NCBI GenBank assembly: GCA_022315425.1 | Contig: JAIUPT010000021.1 | Span: forward strand, 1,178,001-1,242,000 | Direction: 5' to 3' | Source of the DNA: Pseudevernia furfuracea | Taxonomy: Eukaryota > Ascomycota > Lecanoromycetes > Lecanorales > Parmeliaceae | DNA length: 64,000 nucleotides | Shown here: piece by piece, positions 1 to 10,766 of the stretch | Layout: every line of letters starts with the position of its first letter | Position numbering within the stretch: position 1 is the stretch's first letter | The notes under the pieces: model-generated | What the model was told of the DNA's origin: nothing | What the model saw: the letters and a program-made list of their open reading frames with translations, nothing else | Database searches by the model: none | Position numbers and translations under genes: made by a program

Positions 1-1082
1 GCTGAATGGCTCGATGACCTTGATCAGGTTCTGCTCCAACATAGAATCGTAGAGCCGTTTGAGATGATTACGGATGAAAACGTCACTGCCGAGCTCGTAG
101 CGATAAACCGCCAGAGCTTTCTCATAGTCTTCGAGGCTTCGGTTGGAGTGCGCACGTGCAACTGCTTTCATGGCCTCTAGGTTCTTACCCGAGTATTTCA
201 TGGCTTGCTTGGACGTCATGAGATTGTTTACATCGTCCACAAGGTTCAGCATGATCTTGCACAGCAGCATGTACTGTAGCGCTGAGGTTGCCTTTTGTGT
301 TTCTTCTTGCGAATGGTAGCCCTCCAGCGCTTCGATAAAGTAGGAGAATGCGGTATTGAAGTCTTTGTCCTCGGCGTGAAGCATGCCAGATTGCATATCA
401 AGCCCAGCTTGCAGTAAAGGTGGAGTGTAGACTGAAGCAGCGGAGGTTCGTGCAGATGTAAGAGCAGCTCGTGCTTTTGGTTGATTGCCGAGAGCGTGGT
501 AGACTCTTGATTCGAGGAGCTGGACTTCGACAAGGACCAGCTTGTCATCTAGCCGTTTCAGCTCCTTGAGAAGGCCGTTGATGAGTGTGAGAGCATCATA
601 GTATGATTGCTTTTGCATGTAGAGTGAGACGAGGCGAGTTTCGAGATTCTGACGCAGGAAGCTGCGGCGTTCGGAGATGGCCCATTCGATACATGATTTG
701 GTGACGGAAATTTGAATGTCGACGGTGTTGGGAATAGAGGAGAAGAGGTCAAGAAGTTGGCGCACTGCCCCTTGTTAGCACAGGAGCGAGCCTGAACTGA
801 CTGGAGTGCTATACCTAGCTTAGCGGTCTTTGCCTTCGTGAAGGACGAGAGAGACGATGTGCTTGATCTGACGAGCTCAGCAAGCTCGTCGGTCTTCCTG
901 GTATCTCTATATGACTCTCCCAAACCCATCAAAGCCGACTCATATTCTCGCAAAGCTGCTTCGCTTGCTCCGGGTTTCTTCGAGAGAATCTCCTTGTAAA
1001 TAGCCTCAGCTTTCAACGGGTCAGTCTTTCCGACCTTCTTGGCTTCTTCTATTTTGGCTGAGTCGGTCGGAGGAGGGGCCAT
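1..1082 (-). CDS. RPN6: 26S proteasome regulatory subunit RPN6 (5' part)
   Basis: Non-ATPase lid subunit of the 26S proteasome (PSMD11/Rpn6), which helps clamp lid to base and core. The N terminus (MAPPPTDSAKIEEAKKVGK) and the following TPR-like helical repeats match the family as I know it. I read two exons: 815-1082, then an intron at 765-814 (50 nt, GTATAG...GGCAG, branch-like GCTAAC), then 1-764. The join restores the conserved AKLVRQLLDLFSSIPNTVD segment, and the frame stays open to base 1, giving about 344 residues. The C-terminal PCI domain lies outside the window, so the gene is partial only because of the edge. It is divergent from SOF1 across about 290 bp, which must hold both promoters. 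Family assignment is firm; only the exact intron is inferred. Confidence 0.93.
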
Positions 1083-1369
1083 ATTTGGGATGCTTGAAGC
1101 GTTCCAACAAGGTTTGTCGAAGAGAGAGAAGCGATGATCAGGTGTAGATGATGATCGATGGTTGATGTCCGGAGCTTCGTTGGAGCGCTAGTCTGCAAGA
1201 GCAGCCCTACCGGCAAAACAGCGGTAAAATGCGGGCAAAATTTCCCACTTTGAAGCTCGAGTAGTTTCCGTTTCCACAGCCGAATCACACCATGAGGATT
1301 ATCTGCATTCCTTGACTGAGCAGATTCAAGGTCATCTTGTATTGCGCAGGATCCCCATACTCTGATAAA
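1083..1369. promoter_or_regulatory. Divergent RPN6/SOF1 promoter region
   Basis: This 287-bp gap separates two outward-facing housekeeping genes and must carry both promoters and 5' UTRs. I saw no clear TATA box and no recognised PACE-type proteasome element. The role is inferred from position alone. Confidence 0.45.
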
Positions 1370-2775
1370 ATGGTATGGCAAGCACGTAGCTTGAAACCCC
1401 CCCATATTCTTGTGCTCGGTACTAAAGACTATAACAGAAAATCAAGGCGCTCACACGAGCGACCTCGTCCCACCAGACCCCCGGGTCTTCTGTCGCCCGC
1501 CAACCCAGAAACCTTGATCCAGCCCTGCATCCCTTTGAACGTGCAAGAGAATATTCACGTGCCCTCAATGCCACAAAAATCGAAAGAATGTTTGCGAAAC
1601 CTTTCGTGGGTGATTTGGGGAACGGGCACGTCGACGGAGTCTATGTACTGTCCAAAGACCCCGAGAGACTGGATGTCCTCGCTTCTGGTTCAGGGGACGG
1701 TGTAGTAAAGACGTGGGACTTGACAAGTAGAGAAGAGACTTTCAAGGCGGATGGACATGAAGGCATCGTCAAAGGGCTTTGCTGGACAAAAGATCAAAGG
1801 CTACTGAGTTGCGCCAGTGATAAAACCATCAAATTATTCGATCCCTCAAATACAATGTCTGGATCGGCGCCATTAGCTACATACCTTGGTAACACTGCAT
1901 TCACTGGTATCTCACACCATAGGTCCTTGCCCAACTTTGCCGCTTCATCTTCGGCCATAAGTATCTATGATCTCTCACGCTCTTCTTCGACGCCTTTACA
2001 GACGCTGCATTGGCCTAATTCGACGGATACGATCAATGCGCTCAGCTGGAATCAAACTGAAACAAGCGTCCTAGCTTCTTGCGCGACGGACAGATCTATC
2101 ATCCTTTACGACTTGCGCACCTCCTCACCACTGTCGAAGGTTACCCTAGGCCTAGCATCAAATGCCATAGCCTGGAACCCAATGGAAGCCTTCAACTTTG
2201 CCGTTGGCTCAGAAGACCACAACATTTATATGTTTGACATGCGCAAACTGAATCGAGCTCTCAATGTCTACAAAGACCACGTAGCAGCAATCATGGACGT
2301 CGAATTCAGTCCTACAGGGGAAGAGCTCGTCAGTGCATCGTATGATAAAACCATCCGCCTCTGGGACCGAGCGGGCGGGCACTCTCGAGATATTTACCAT
2401 ACAAAGAGAATGCAGAGAGTTTTCTCATGCAAATTTACTCCTGATGCAAGATATGTACTTAGTGGTTCGGACGACGGTAATATCCGCATTTGGAGAGCCA
2501 ATGCATCTGAGCGCGCTGGTGTTAAATCTGCTCGGCAGCGGCAGAAGCTTGAATATGACGACGCGCTAAAGGACAGGTATGCTCACATGCCTGAAATACG
2601 CCGCATTAAGAGGCATAGACACGTGCCGAAGGCTGTCAAGAAAGCAGGAGAAATCAAAGGAGAGGAGCTAGCGGCGATCAAAAGGAGGAGAGAGAATGAG
2701 AGGAAGCATAGTAAAAAAGGGTCAGTGCCGAGGAAGAGTGAGAGGGAGAAAATGGTACTGGCAACAGAGCAATAA
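1370..2775 (+). CDS. SOF1: SOF1, WD40 component of the U3 snoRNP / small-subunit processome
   Basis: Sof1 (DCAF13) is a nucleolar WD-repeat protein needed for 18S rRNA maturation. The protein shows WD repeats ending in DKTIKLFD, DRSIILYD, DHNIYMFD, DKTIRLWD and DGNIRIWR, then the conserved Sof1 tail beginning HRHVPKAVKKAGEIK and a basic end. The open frame from the first long-ORF ATG (1588) misses the conserved N terminus. Upstream in frame, 1438-1587 encodes KIKALTR...PRNLDPALHPFERAREY, the usual Sof1 start, but without an ATG. The best model is ATG at 1370-1372 followed at once by an intron (1373-1437, GTATGG...AACAG), giving MKIKALTR and 446 residues, the size of the human protein. The one-codon first exon is inferred; gene identity is firm. 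Confidence 0.93.
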
Positions 2776-3732
2776 ATAGCCCAGAGTAGGGGAATAAGAT
2801 CTCGAAAGGATCACGATGGGCTGAAGGCCTTAGAGTCACGTCGGGGTGGTTTCCGAAGGAGCTCCAATCGACCCTTGGTTTCGGTATGTGTCCTACTGGT
2901 AGAGGTCCTCGCATTGCGACAAATATTTGGTGACACGGTACAGCATGAAAAAGAGGGCTGTAGCGATCTGGCGATAGGTGGCTAAAGACCTAGAGCAATT
3001 CATCCCTGGCGTGACCGAACGCCTACGAGCGAGCAGAATTGAAGGTACTATTGCCGGAGCCAACCCGATACCGGGCTTCTGGCGAGCTTTTGATTGATAC
3101 ATCCGGCCAACATCTCGAATGAGTCCGGTACGAACAATCTGATCTTATTATGCTTGCAATCCATGCGTAATCGTCGATACTTTCCTAATGTTGTCGTTAA
3201 TACCTTCGTGTGTAGGGATTGGCATCCAAGGAGCGCTGCTTTGGTTCGTCGACTGTCTGTAGTCGATCTTCGAGAGCCGCTACAAATAGGATAATCTACG
3301 AAGTAAAGACGCATCACGCGACCCCCATTGCCGTCTTTGTGCGCGTATAAGGGGTATTAATATCACTCAAGCGACATGCGCGTAGAGCGTTTCAGCCATC
3401 GAATCAGAAAGGAACTTCTTGCATTCCGCGTCTCACAACCAAAACGAGAAGCTCATTCGCCAGGAAATGCCTTACACAATGCCCACCAGCTCTGGTTGCG
3501 CTTTTTCAAGGGCGCCTTGATGCGTCGCGAGTGTCATGTTGGAAGTAGCAAATACTTTAAATTGTATCAAGACCGTTCTTTTTGAACTATTGTTTGAAGC
3601 GATCATCTTGGATAAAGTCCACGTGTACTTCTAATGTCTTTACTATGTTAACCCGACTTTCAACCAGCCACCAGAACGTCCGTTTCAAAGGTCATTTCAT
3701 AAATCGTCACTCCAATCCATCAGCTTTTCACA
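2776..3732. other. Intergenic, no gene seen
   Basis: About 950 bp with only short overlapping frames of atypical composition on both strands. I recognise no protein, RNA gene or repeat here. It should contain the SOF1 3' end and the promoter of the secreted protein gene at 3733. Confidence 0.5.
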
Positions 3733-4719
3733 ATGCTCACTCAACATCATCTGACAGCGCTGAGCGCCGTTATCTTCTTCACCCGCCTCATCAAAGCCAT
3801 CCCCACAGCAGCTCCACTGTCCCCTTACCCCAACTCTGTTCTCTACTCCTGGAGTACCCAACCAAATTGCACTACCACCGCCAGCAAAACCGACTGCACC
3901 ACAGCGTACGCCGCTCTCTGTGCCCGTGAAAACCTCGGCGTAAGCGACAACACGACCGTGGGAGACTGCACGGCCTTTTACTGGTTCGACGCCGGTAACA
4001 CCATCCCAACACCCGCTGAGTGCACCGCTGCCTACACACAGATCCTCGCGACATCGATTGGGGGAGCGTTGGGGTATAATGCCGTAAAAAATAGAACCAA
4101 TGACCCTCTTTACGCGATATATCCAAAAGACGGGAATGCGAATTGCTTCAAGGCGGCTGGGGACACGTCGCCGGTACTGGCAGTGAATGCGTTACCTAAC
4201 GGAAAGACGCTCGCGACTTGTCCTGTGAGCACGAGCCGACGACGGCGGGCGCTGGAGGTGCTTGAGGGCCGGGGCCAAAATGAAAATGAGGACGATGGCG
4301 TGGTCGAGTGTGTCATTGAGGACGGGGTGTGGGGTTTTGCCTGCACGGCTGTTTGTATGGCGACGGTGACAGCGACGTCTTGGATGTAAGTTCTCTATCC
4401 AATGACCGAAGGTCTCCGTATTTTCTATGACTGACGACATTTCTTCCTGAAAAGCACTGGGCCCTTCGTTGCTGTCGGGTGGCTCGCTTGTTTGGGGGGA
4501 TGCAGTACCACAGGAACGAAGGTATTCGATAATTGCCAGAAGGCGAAGGGGAATACAGGTCCGGAAGACCTCATTCCACTGAACCCCTTCGGGAAGCGAC
4601 AAGAAGTGACCGAGTCGTCCAATCCATGCGTCAACATCAAGCAGTGGTCGTTCCAGTGCCCGGCTCAAGAGACAGGACTCTTGAGTACATATGCCTGCCA
4701 AGGTACTATCAACACGTAA
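3733..4719 (+). CDS. Secreted cysteine-rich preproprotein with tetra-arginine cleavage site
   Basis: I do not recognise a characterised family. Two exons are supported: 3733-4385 and 4455-4719, with intron 4386-4454 (GTAAGT...AAAAG, branch CTGAC near 4429), giving 305 residues. Without splicing the protein stops after 218 residues, because the TAA stop is part of the GTAAGT donor. The N terminus has a hydrophobic signal peptide (about residues 1-22). The next part (to about 165) carries paired cysteines and NxT/S sites. Residues 169-172 are RRRR, a Kex2/furin-like site. The last 133 residues begin with an acidic stretch and then contain a hydrophobic segment with CTAVC and CLGGC motifs and about ten cysteines. 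This layout suggests a secreted precursor cut in the Golgi; what the C-terminal part does is unknown. Confidence 0.72.
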
Positions 4720-5364
4720 ACATCGAGCGCTGAGCGTGTGAGATGAGAATAGTTCTTGGGTATGTGAGATGCATCAGGTCGATACATAAATCAGAAATTC
4801 GAGAAGTATGTTAGCGACAATTGATACATCTTTTAAAATTGCAGGCACGCCCATCAAGTACCTTTCTCCTCCTGTATGAGTACCGTATGACTGTCTTTTA
4901 CTGCCAAAGAGCCAAGCTACCTATGATGACTCGTACATGGCAAGCGATGTTACATAACTTGCATTAGCCTCCAATGGTTAAAGTTGTCTGGAAGGATTAC
5001 TGATCGTCGGGTTGCTGACTTGGTGTGTCGGAGTCTCGGAGATGGCGCTTTTAATCCAATCACCACATCCATTATTATCACCAAACCAGTGGGAAGTGGG
5101 ACTGGGCAGTGGCAGTGGCAGCGGGGTAGCGTGCGGCTGATAATGAGACTTTTATCTAGGTCCAGTGAATCTAGATCTTGACTTCTCTTTCGTACGTCGA
5201 ATTACGCTGCGATTTATCAGTGATTCCCTTCAAGTCTAACAGCCGCTGAGCGGCTCTCTGTTCATCTATTTACTGTCAGCGTCGCCTGCCTACCGTCGAC
5301 GTCGTCTACCACTCACTTGAAAATATCTCTAATATATCCACGCGGTCAAAGTAATCAATCAATA
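4720..5364. other. Intergenic, no gene seen
   Basis: About 645 bp. It contains a short GGCAGTGGCAGTGGCAGCGG-like triplet-rich stretch near 5107-5125 and CT-rich sequence just before the next gene. No coding frame looked protein-like. Confidence 0.45.
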
Positions 5365-6537
5365 ATGTCTTCGCCTGCCCCCTTCCTCCTCATTGTAGCA
5401 TGGCTTTCCACCGTCCAGGCCAGTGACGAGACCCTCACTCACGGCTGGAAACCAGAGCCACAAGGCCGTGGCACTTGGTCGATCCTTTGGAGCTGCCTAG
5501 CTACCATCTTCATCTGCACCTGGTCTGCTCTCCACTTGGATGTTCAAGAGCGCCAAGGCAAATGGTACCTCTTCGTCCGAAAACTCGGGGCCATGCTCGG
5601 GGCCGCAATGGCGCCCGAGTACTTCCTCTTCACATCCGCCGAGAACTTCTTGGAAGCCCGAGATCTGAGGAAAAAGTTGGTCAAACGGGGGAACCGAGAA
5701 TGGACCTTGACGCATATGCAATTCGCGTGCGCGGGTGGCTTCAGGACCCGCACGCCTGGGGGGGACACGTCCAAATGCACCTTGGAACAATTATGGACAT
5801 TGATTGACAATAAGGAAATTGACGGCCCTCCTCCTCTATCGGAAGGCGAGTTGCAATCCCGCGGAAAGAGCGATTTGGTAGTCAAGATCGTCGCGATACT
5901 GCAAATCGTGTGGTTCGTGGTTCAGACGCTCGTCCGGGCCATTCAGCATTATCAGATTACGGCACTTGAAATCATGACCGTGGCCTTTGTCTTTTGTTCC
6001 GTCTTCATTTATGCTTTTGCCCTCTACCAGCCACAAGATGCCGAGTATCCCGTCATTCTGAAGGTATCGAACGTTGCGCCGGTCACAGACAAGTCGATTC
6101 CTCCTGGAAGAGACGCGAGACCTCGGTCCGAACCAGGGTCTCCGAGTCTTCCAAATCCAAATATATACATCCCAGGATTCACAGCGGGAGTTGTTCCCGC
6201 CCTCCTTTTCGGACTCTTTGCTTGCGGTTTCGGAGCGATTCATTGCTTGGCGTGGAATTCGCCCTTCCCGACCTCCAAGGAAAGACTTGCTTGGCGCATT
6301 TGTGCTGCGACGACGACATCTTTACCCCTTCTAGTATTCCTGAACTTCCTCATAAGCGCGACGGACAATTCTTTCATGGATTTTATCGCCTCTCTGGGAG
6401 CTTTCCTGATTGCAGTATCCTATGTGGTTGGGCGGCTGGCGATTATTGTGTTGGCCTTCATGGCGCTTCGAGCTTTGCCGGCCGACGCTTTTCAAACGCT
6501 GAGTTGGAACGACTACATCCCGCATTTCGCCGCTTAA
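5365..6537 (+). CDS. Polytopic membrane protein of a conserved fungal family, function unknown
   Basis: The product is 390 residues. I start at the ATG at 5365; the open frame extends upstream only through a TTG. The N terminus has a cleavable-looking signal segment (PFLLIVAWLSTVQA), then the motif GRGTWSILWSCLATIFICTW, characteristic of a large family of uncharacterised fungal membrane proteins. Hydrophobic segments lie roughly at residues 34-56, 165-190, 195-217, 275-302, 312-336 and 346-375. Between them is a soluble loop with charged residues and a PPLSEGEL motif, and a proline-rich cytosolic-type loop before TM4. No enzyme motif is visible. It stands alone between long intergenic stretches, so the neighbourhood gives no hint of its job. 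Confidence 0.85.
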   Translation: MSSPAPFLLIVAWLSTVQASDETLTHGWKPEPQGRGTWSILWSCLATIFICTWSALHLDVQERQGKWYLFVRKLGAMLGAAMAPEYFLFTSAENFLEARDLRKKLVKRGNREWTLTHMQFACAGGFRTRTPGGDTSKCTLEQLWTLIDNKEIDGPPPLSEGELQSRGKSDLVVKIVAILQIVWFVVQTLVRAIQHYQITALEIMTVAFVFCSVFIYAFALYQPQDAEYPVILKVSNVAPVTDKSIPPGRDARPRSEPGSPSLPNPNIYIPGFTAGVVPALLFGLFACGFGAIHCLAWNSPFPTSKERLAWRICAATTTSLPLLVFLNFLISATDNSFMDFIASLGAFLIAVSYVVGRLAIIVLAFMALRALPADAFQTLSWNDYIPHFAA

Positions 6538-8656
6538 GAGTTCGACACACGAGTGCTATCGGTTGGAAGGGGCAAGATCAATGATTTGAGGAGGCTTTGT
6601 CGAGGTATTACATCTAATTGACAGTCTTGGATATAATTAGTGTAACCTGTAATAACACCACCGTTTGATTGTAAGCTTTTCGTACCTGTCAGGTACGTGC
6701 AGCAACATGCGTCCACATTTATCGTCTTGTTGACTACTTCACGAGGTGGTAAACAAGTAATTGATAGGGTAGTTCGGAAGGGCCGATCAATTATCTGCAG
6801 TGCTACGTTTTTGTAGCTGGAAACACGCATGTGCCAAGGTACCCTAACAGCGCCACCAAGTATTGCCTGCTACCTCATATGCACCTTGATGAAGCATTAG
6901 GGGCACCAGACCCATCGGATTTGCCGGCGCATGCTCCTACCGTCACATTTAATGGAGGTCTGGAAATCGAAATTTTATCTGAGGACGATTGAGGCCCCAA
7001 TGCGGCTGAAGAATCAATGACACATTACAATGGTACATATCTCTCGCGGCGCTTCTCATAAACATCTGCCTGCGTACAAGTACTTCACTAACTTATTTCC
7101 GCCTCTTCAGCAGAACGCACCGAATCTCTCCACTAAAATAATTTCTCGTCCTGGCCGGATAATTTCAGGGTAGTCCGATTTCCGGTTGACCGTTGAGCCG
7201 AACCACTGTCAGAGACTCAAAGGCTGCGGGCCGCACTTCAGCTAATATAATGATGTGCATACCAGCCAGCCAGCCTCATGCAAAGGACTAAACAAAGAAT
7301 GCGCCTTCCTCAACCAATCCAAAAGACCTACGAGTAAACTACAGTCCAAACTCTGCATGGATTTGGTAGCAAAAGCGCAGATCTGTAAGCATGAGGCATT
7401 TTTTGGCAAAGCTATTGTCAATTCGGGTCTGCAAGAAAGGGGGTCTATGTCTTATCCAGGTCAAAATATAGTCATCTCGTGGGCATGCGAGTTTCCTCTG
7501 CAGTGGGGACTGTGCACACTAGCCACGGTTCATTGCTCAAGTAGGCCACCTAAATCCCCTAAATCATAAAGTAAGGTATTATCCGGCCGAATAGCCGCCA
7601 ACCTTCTTGATTCCATTCCGACTTCATACGAGTCTCACCTCCTCGAACATACCACTCACACGGCCAAGGATGATCTCGAGCAGTATGAAAGAAAATACTT
7701 CTCGTACTGTCCTAGAGAGAGAGAGAGGCATATTTTATGATCTTAGGGAGGTTGTCGCAAAATTCCTTCTTCGGACGATGAAGCTGTAAGCACAGGTCAC
7801 ATCGCTTCCCCATACCTCATGCGTAAGCAGGTTGTACATCTGTAGAAGAATATCTTTAGTGCCAACAGTGTCTTGTCTGCTGACCTTTTTATCCGAACGT
7901 ACGCAATTTCTTTGAAAATGAATGGCCATCGAATACGGGATAACAACCCCCCCCCCCTGTCTGAAGCCTTATGTCTTTAACCAATCCGTTTTCGTCTCAG
8001 CTTGCTTTACCTCCATTTAATCTTCAAAATGACGTCGGTTTCTTGGAGATAGCCTAATAAACAGAGTGTCTAGCCGCCTGAGGCAGCCTTTCTTGCATAA
8101 CGAGGGTGCCCGTGTCCTCTTGTCCATCAATCCTGTTGTGAGTCCCGACTCCCGCCGTGCCGGAAAAGGCACTGTTTTATTTCCCTATTCATCGTCCCCT
8201 CACGCTAGCCGTGGACTGAAAGTTTTCTGCATGGCTTATCCCACCCTATCGACCTATTGAAAATCTCTTTGTTCTAGTAGGCACATGGTATGTATAACCC
8301 TTCCATGGGAACCCGATAGTTCCTACCACAATGCGAGTGATATTGGTTCAAGCTCATAATCGAAACCTACGTTCCGAGGTTGGGGATTAGAGGACCTACG
8401 CGGTCCTATCACATGTACTATTGCATGCTCTGGTGTTGAGACAAGTATGCAGTGTGAAAACAATATGATTAGATATGTTTTAAAACACATGACGCATTCC
8501 ATTCCCTTTTTGGATGATCCGCTAACTACTTTCCCGTTCCTTGTTAAATGATAACTCCATCAGGTCTATAAAAGGCTGGCAAATAATCCCTCGATCCCCC
8601 AAGTGTGATTGACCCCGAAAATTCACTCCTGAGTTGATACTCGCAAGCAATTCAAT
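6538..8656. other. Long intergenic stretch with a C-homopolymer
   Basis: About 2.1 kb without a convincing gene. An 11-base C run lies at about 7947-7957. Short frames (for example 7255-7569) have no recognisable domains and no codon-like composition. The last 100 bp hold the promoter of the next gene. Confidence 0.45.
8567..8574 (+). promoter_or_regulatory. TATA box of the secreted cysteine-rich gene
   Basis: A perfect TATAAAAG lies 83 bp upstream of the ATG at 8657. The spacing is right for a short 5' UTR, and strong TATA boxes are common for inducible secreted-protein genes. Position and motif are seen; use in vivo is inferred. Confidence 0.5.
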
Positions 8657-9772
8657 ATGAAAACCCCACCTTCTATTCTTGTTCTTCTTGGCCTACCGGC
8701 TCAAGAAGTCCTCGCTGCATTCCGTCCGAATACCAAAGGTGGAGCTGAGTTTGCAGAGGATGCCACAGAAGTCGACATGAGATCGTCTCCAGGCTCAGAC
8801 TGTACTGTTCACTTCAATTGCACAGAAGACAACAAGAAAATTACATTTTCTAATGACGGCAAATTCGTTGGCTGCTGCCTGCCAGGGCAACATCTTTCTG
8901 GTAGTGAGCAGTCTACCTTCGACTGTTGTGGACGTGGACACGAACTTGCTGGTGACGCCAGAGTTGGTTACACTTGTTGCCCTACAGGCTTCGATGAAAA
9001 TGACCGTAGATATGGACACGAACACGGAGAGGACTATACCCTCGGAAGCGGAGGTGGAGTAAGAGGTAGATGTGGCATCAAAAAAACTTGCGCGAATGGG
9101 AAAACGCTAGTGAATCATGAATGCGTTTGTCCCCGCGGCGAGGTTGAGGGGTCTGATGGGTGTTGCCGTCCTTGCACTTCCGGAATCGAAACCGGTAAGT
9201 AACGATTTCTGTAACCTGCCATAAAAACGTAACTCACTAATCGAACCTCAGGGAAATGCTACACATTCAAGTACGACAACGGGTTCCTCCTGGGCTGGAA
9301 CATCCTCAACTACTACGGTCCTGGTCCCGAAAGCCGGAACCAGCGATCCGGATTGTTCAAACTGTGCAAGACCGAAAAATGCACACCTGGACTGCCGATC
9401 AGTCCCGCAGACGGAATCCGCATCAAGGATCTGCACGGTCTGCCTAATACCGGAGCAAATCCTGGAGAGTGGCTCAACAATGCCTCGAATGGCGCGCACA
9501 TAACCAAGACGCCGGACTACACGCAAGCCGGGGTCTTCACCTTGACCAAATGGCCTTGCGGCAAGTACTGCCTTGGAGGATTGGATGCAGGTGTCGGTCC
9601 GACTTGTCCGGCAGAAGTGGTGGGGTCGACCTTTACGACCTTTGACAAGAATTCTTGTACCCCCATCGAGCTTATGGAGGTTCCGTGCGATTCTCATGCC
9701 AGAGAAAACGATTGTATCTGGAAGAATGGCGATCAGTGCTGCGACAAGGTTGATTGTGGTACGAAACACTGA
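8657..9772 (+). CDS. Secreted cysteine-rich protein, conserved in ascomycetes, function unknown
   Basis: Two exons, 8657-9194 and 9252-9772, flank a 57-nt intron (GTAAGT...CTCAG) and give 352 residues. The N terminus is a weak hydrophobic leader (about 1-20). Residues about 45-180 form cysteine-rich modules with repeated CC pairs: GCCLPGQ, DCCGRGHELAG, YTCCPTGFDE and DGCCRPC. The C-terminal half has a conserved block including WPCGKYCLGG, GIRIKDLHGLPNTG and CIWKNGDQCC. I recall this combination from uncharacterised secreted proteins of many filamentous ascomycetes. No catalytic motif is visible; the cysteines suggest a disulfide-stabilised extracellular protein, perhaps wall-associated or effector-like. 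That role is inference. Confidence 0.85.
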
Positions 9773-10766
9773 TGCGTTGATTGCCCGAGAGATGATGGAG
9801 GGTTTTGAAGAACATTTTGTCTATTGCCGAAAAGACGCCGGGTTTGAGCTGTACGGATTTCAACAATCCATGTTTTGAGTTGCTATTTGGCTGAGAGCAG
9901 TTCCACTCTTTGATTCAAAGATCATCTTCTGTGTCTAAAAGGCTCCGTTCTCATTTCGTCCTTTTCAAACGCACACTTACAGTCACAAAATCTATCGACA
10001 AGGGACTACGAAGACATGCCGGGTACGAATATGAAAATACTTGCTCGTAGTATCCGATAAACGCCGGGTTGTAACAAATCCAATCATTTCCATTACTATC
10101 CGTTACTATCACTTCACTATCACACCTATCCTGCATCCGGGCTCTCAATCTCCCCCAAAAGGTTCGATTATTCGTGCGTGCGCACTCTTGTATCGCCTCT
10201 GTCAGGTGGCCGCGAAGATAGCTACCCTAACGGGGAATAAAGAAAATCGGTAGATCATCGATGCTCGCTCTTTTCATTGAAAGAAATGTACCAGTTTCTC
10301 CACCTCGTTTGTTTTTGGCTTTCCCCTTGGTCATACACGATTGCTCATATCATTTCCGATCTGCGAGGTAGGCTGATGGGCTTTGGAATAGGAACTTTTT
10401 TGATGTGGGCAGGGTCGATCTTCGTGATCTATCGGCTACACATGACTGCGGAGTAAGATTGGAGTATGTATTTTGATGGGTTTGGGTGTCTTGTAAGTCT
10501 ACGCGTTGGTCTCAGCGGTTGAACGTTTCCAAAGGACCGAACTGACAGTATCTTTAGTACCGCCATATATGCCGCTGCTAAGACTACTGCACTGAATGAT
10601 CACGGGGCCGAGGACCTCACACGCTCGTCACATCTGTTTCCACACTATCCCATATCTACTGACGGCGGGGGTAGTGTGTTGGGCCAATAGTCCGTCTTTG
10701 GCCCGGGATACTGAGCCCCAACTTGTGTAGGCGCTTACCATGCAAGTCACTCCAGAGCCGTTGCCC
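9773..10766. other. Intergenic, no gene seen
   Basis: About 1 kb between two genes that converge on it. Only short frames without domain features were found. It presumably contains the two 3' UTRs. Confidence 0.45.
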
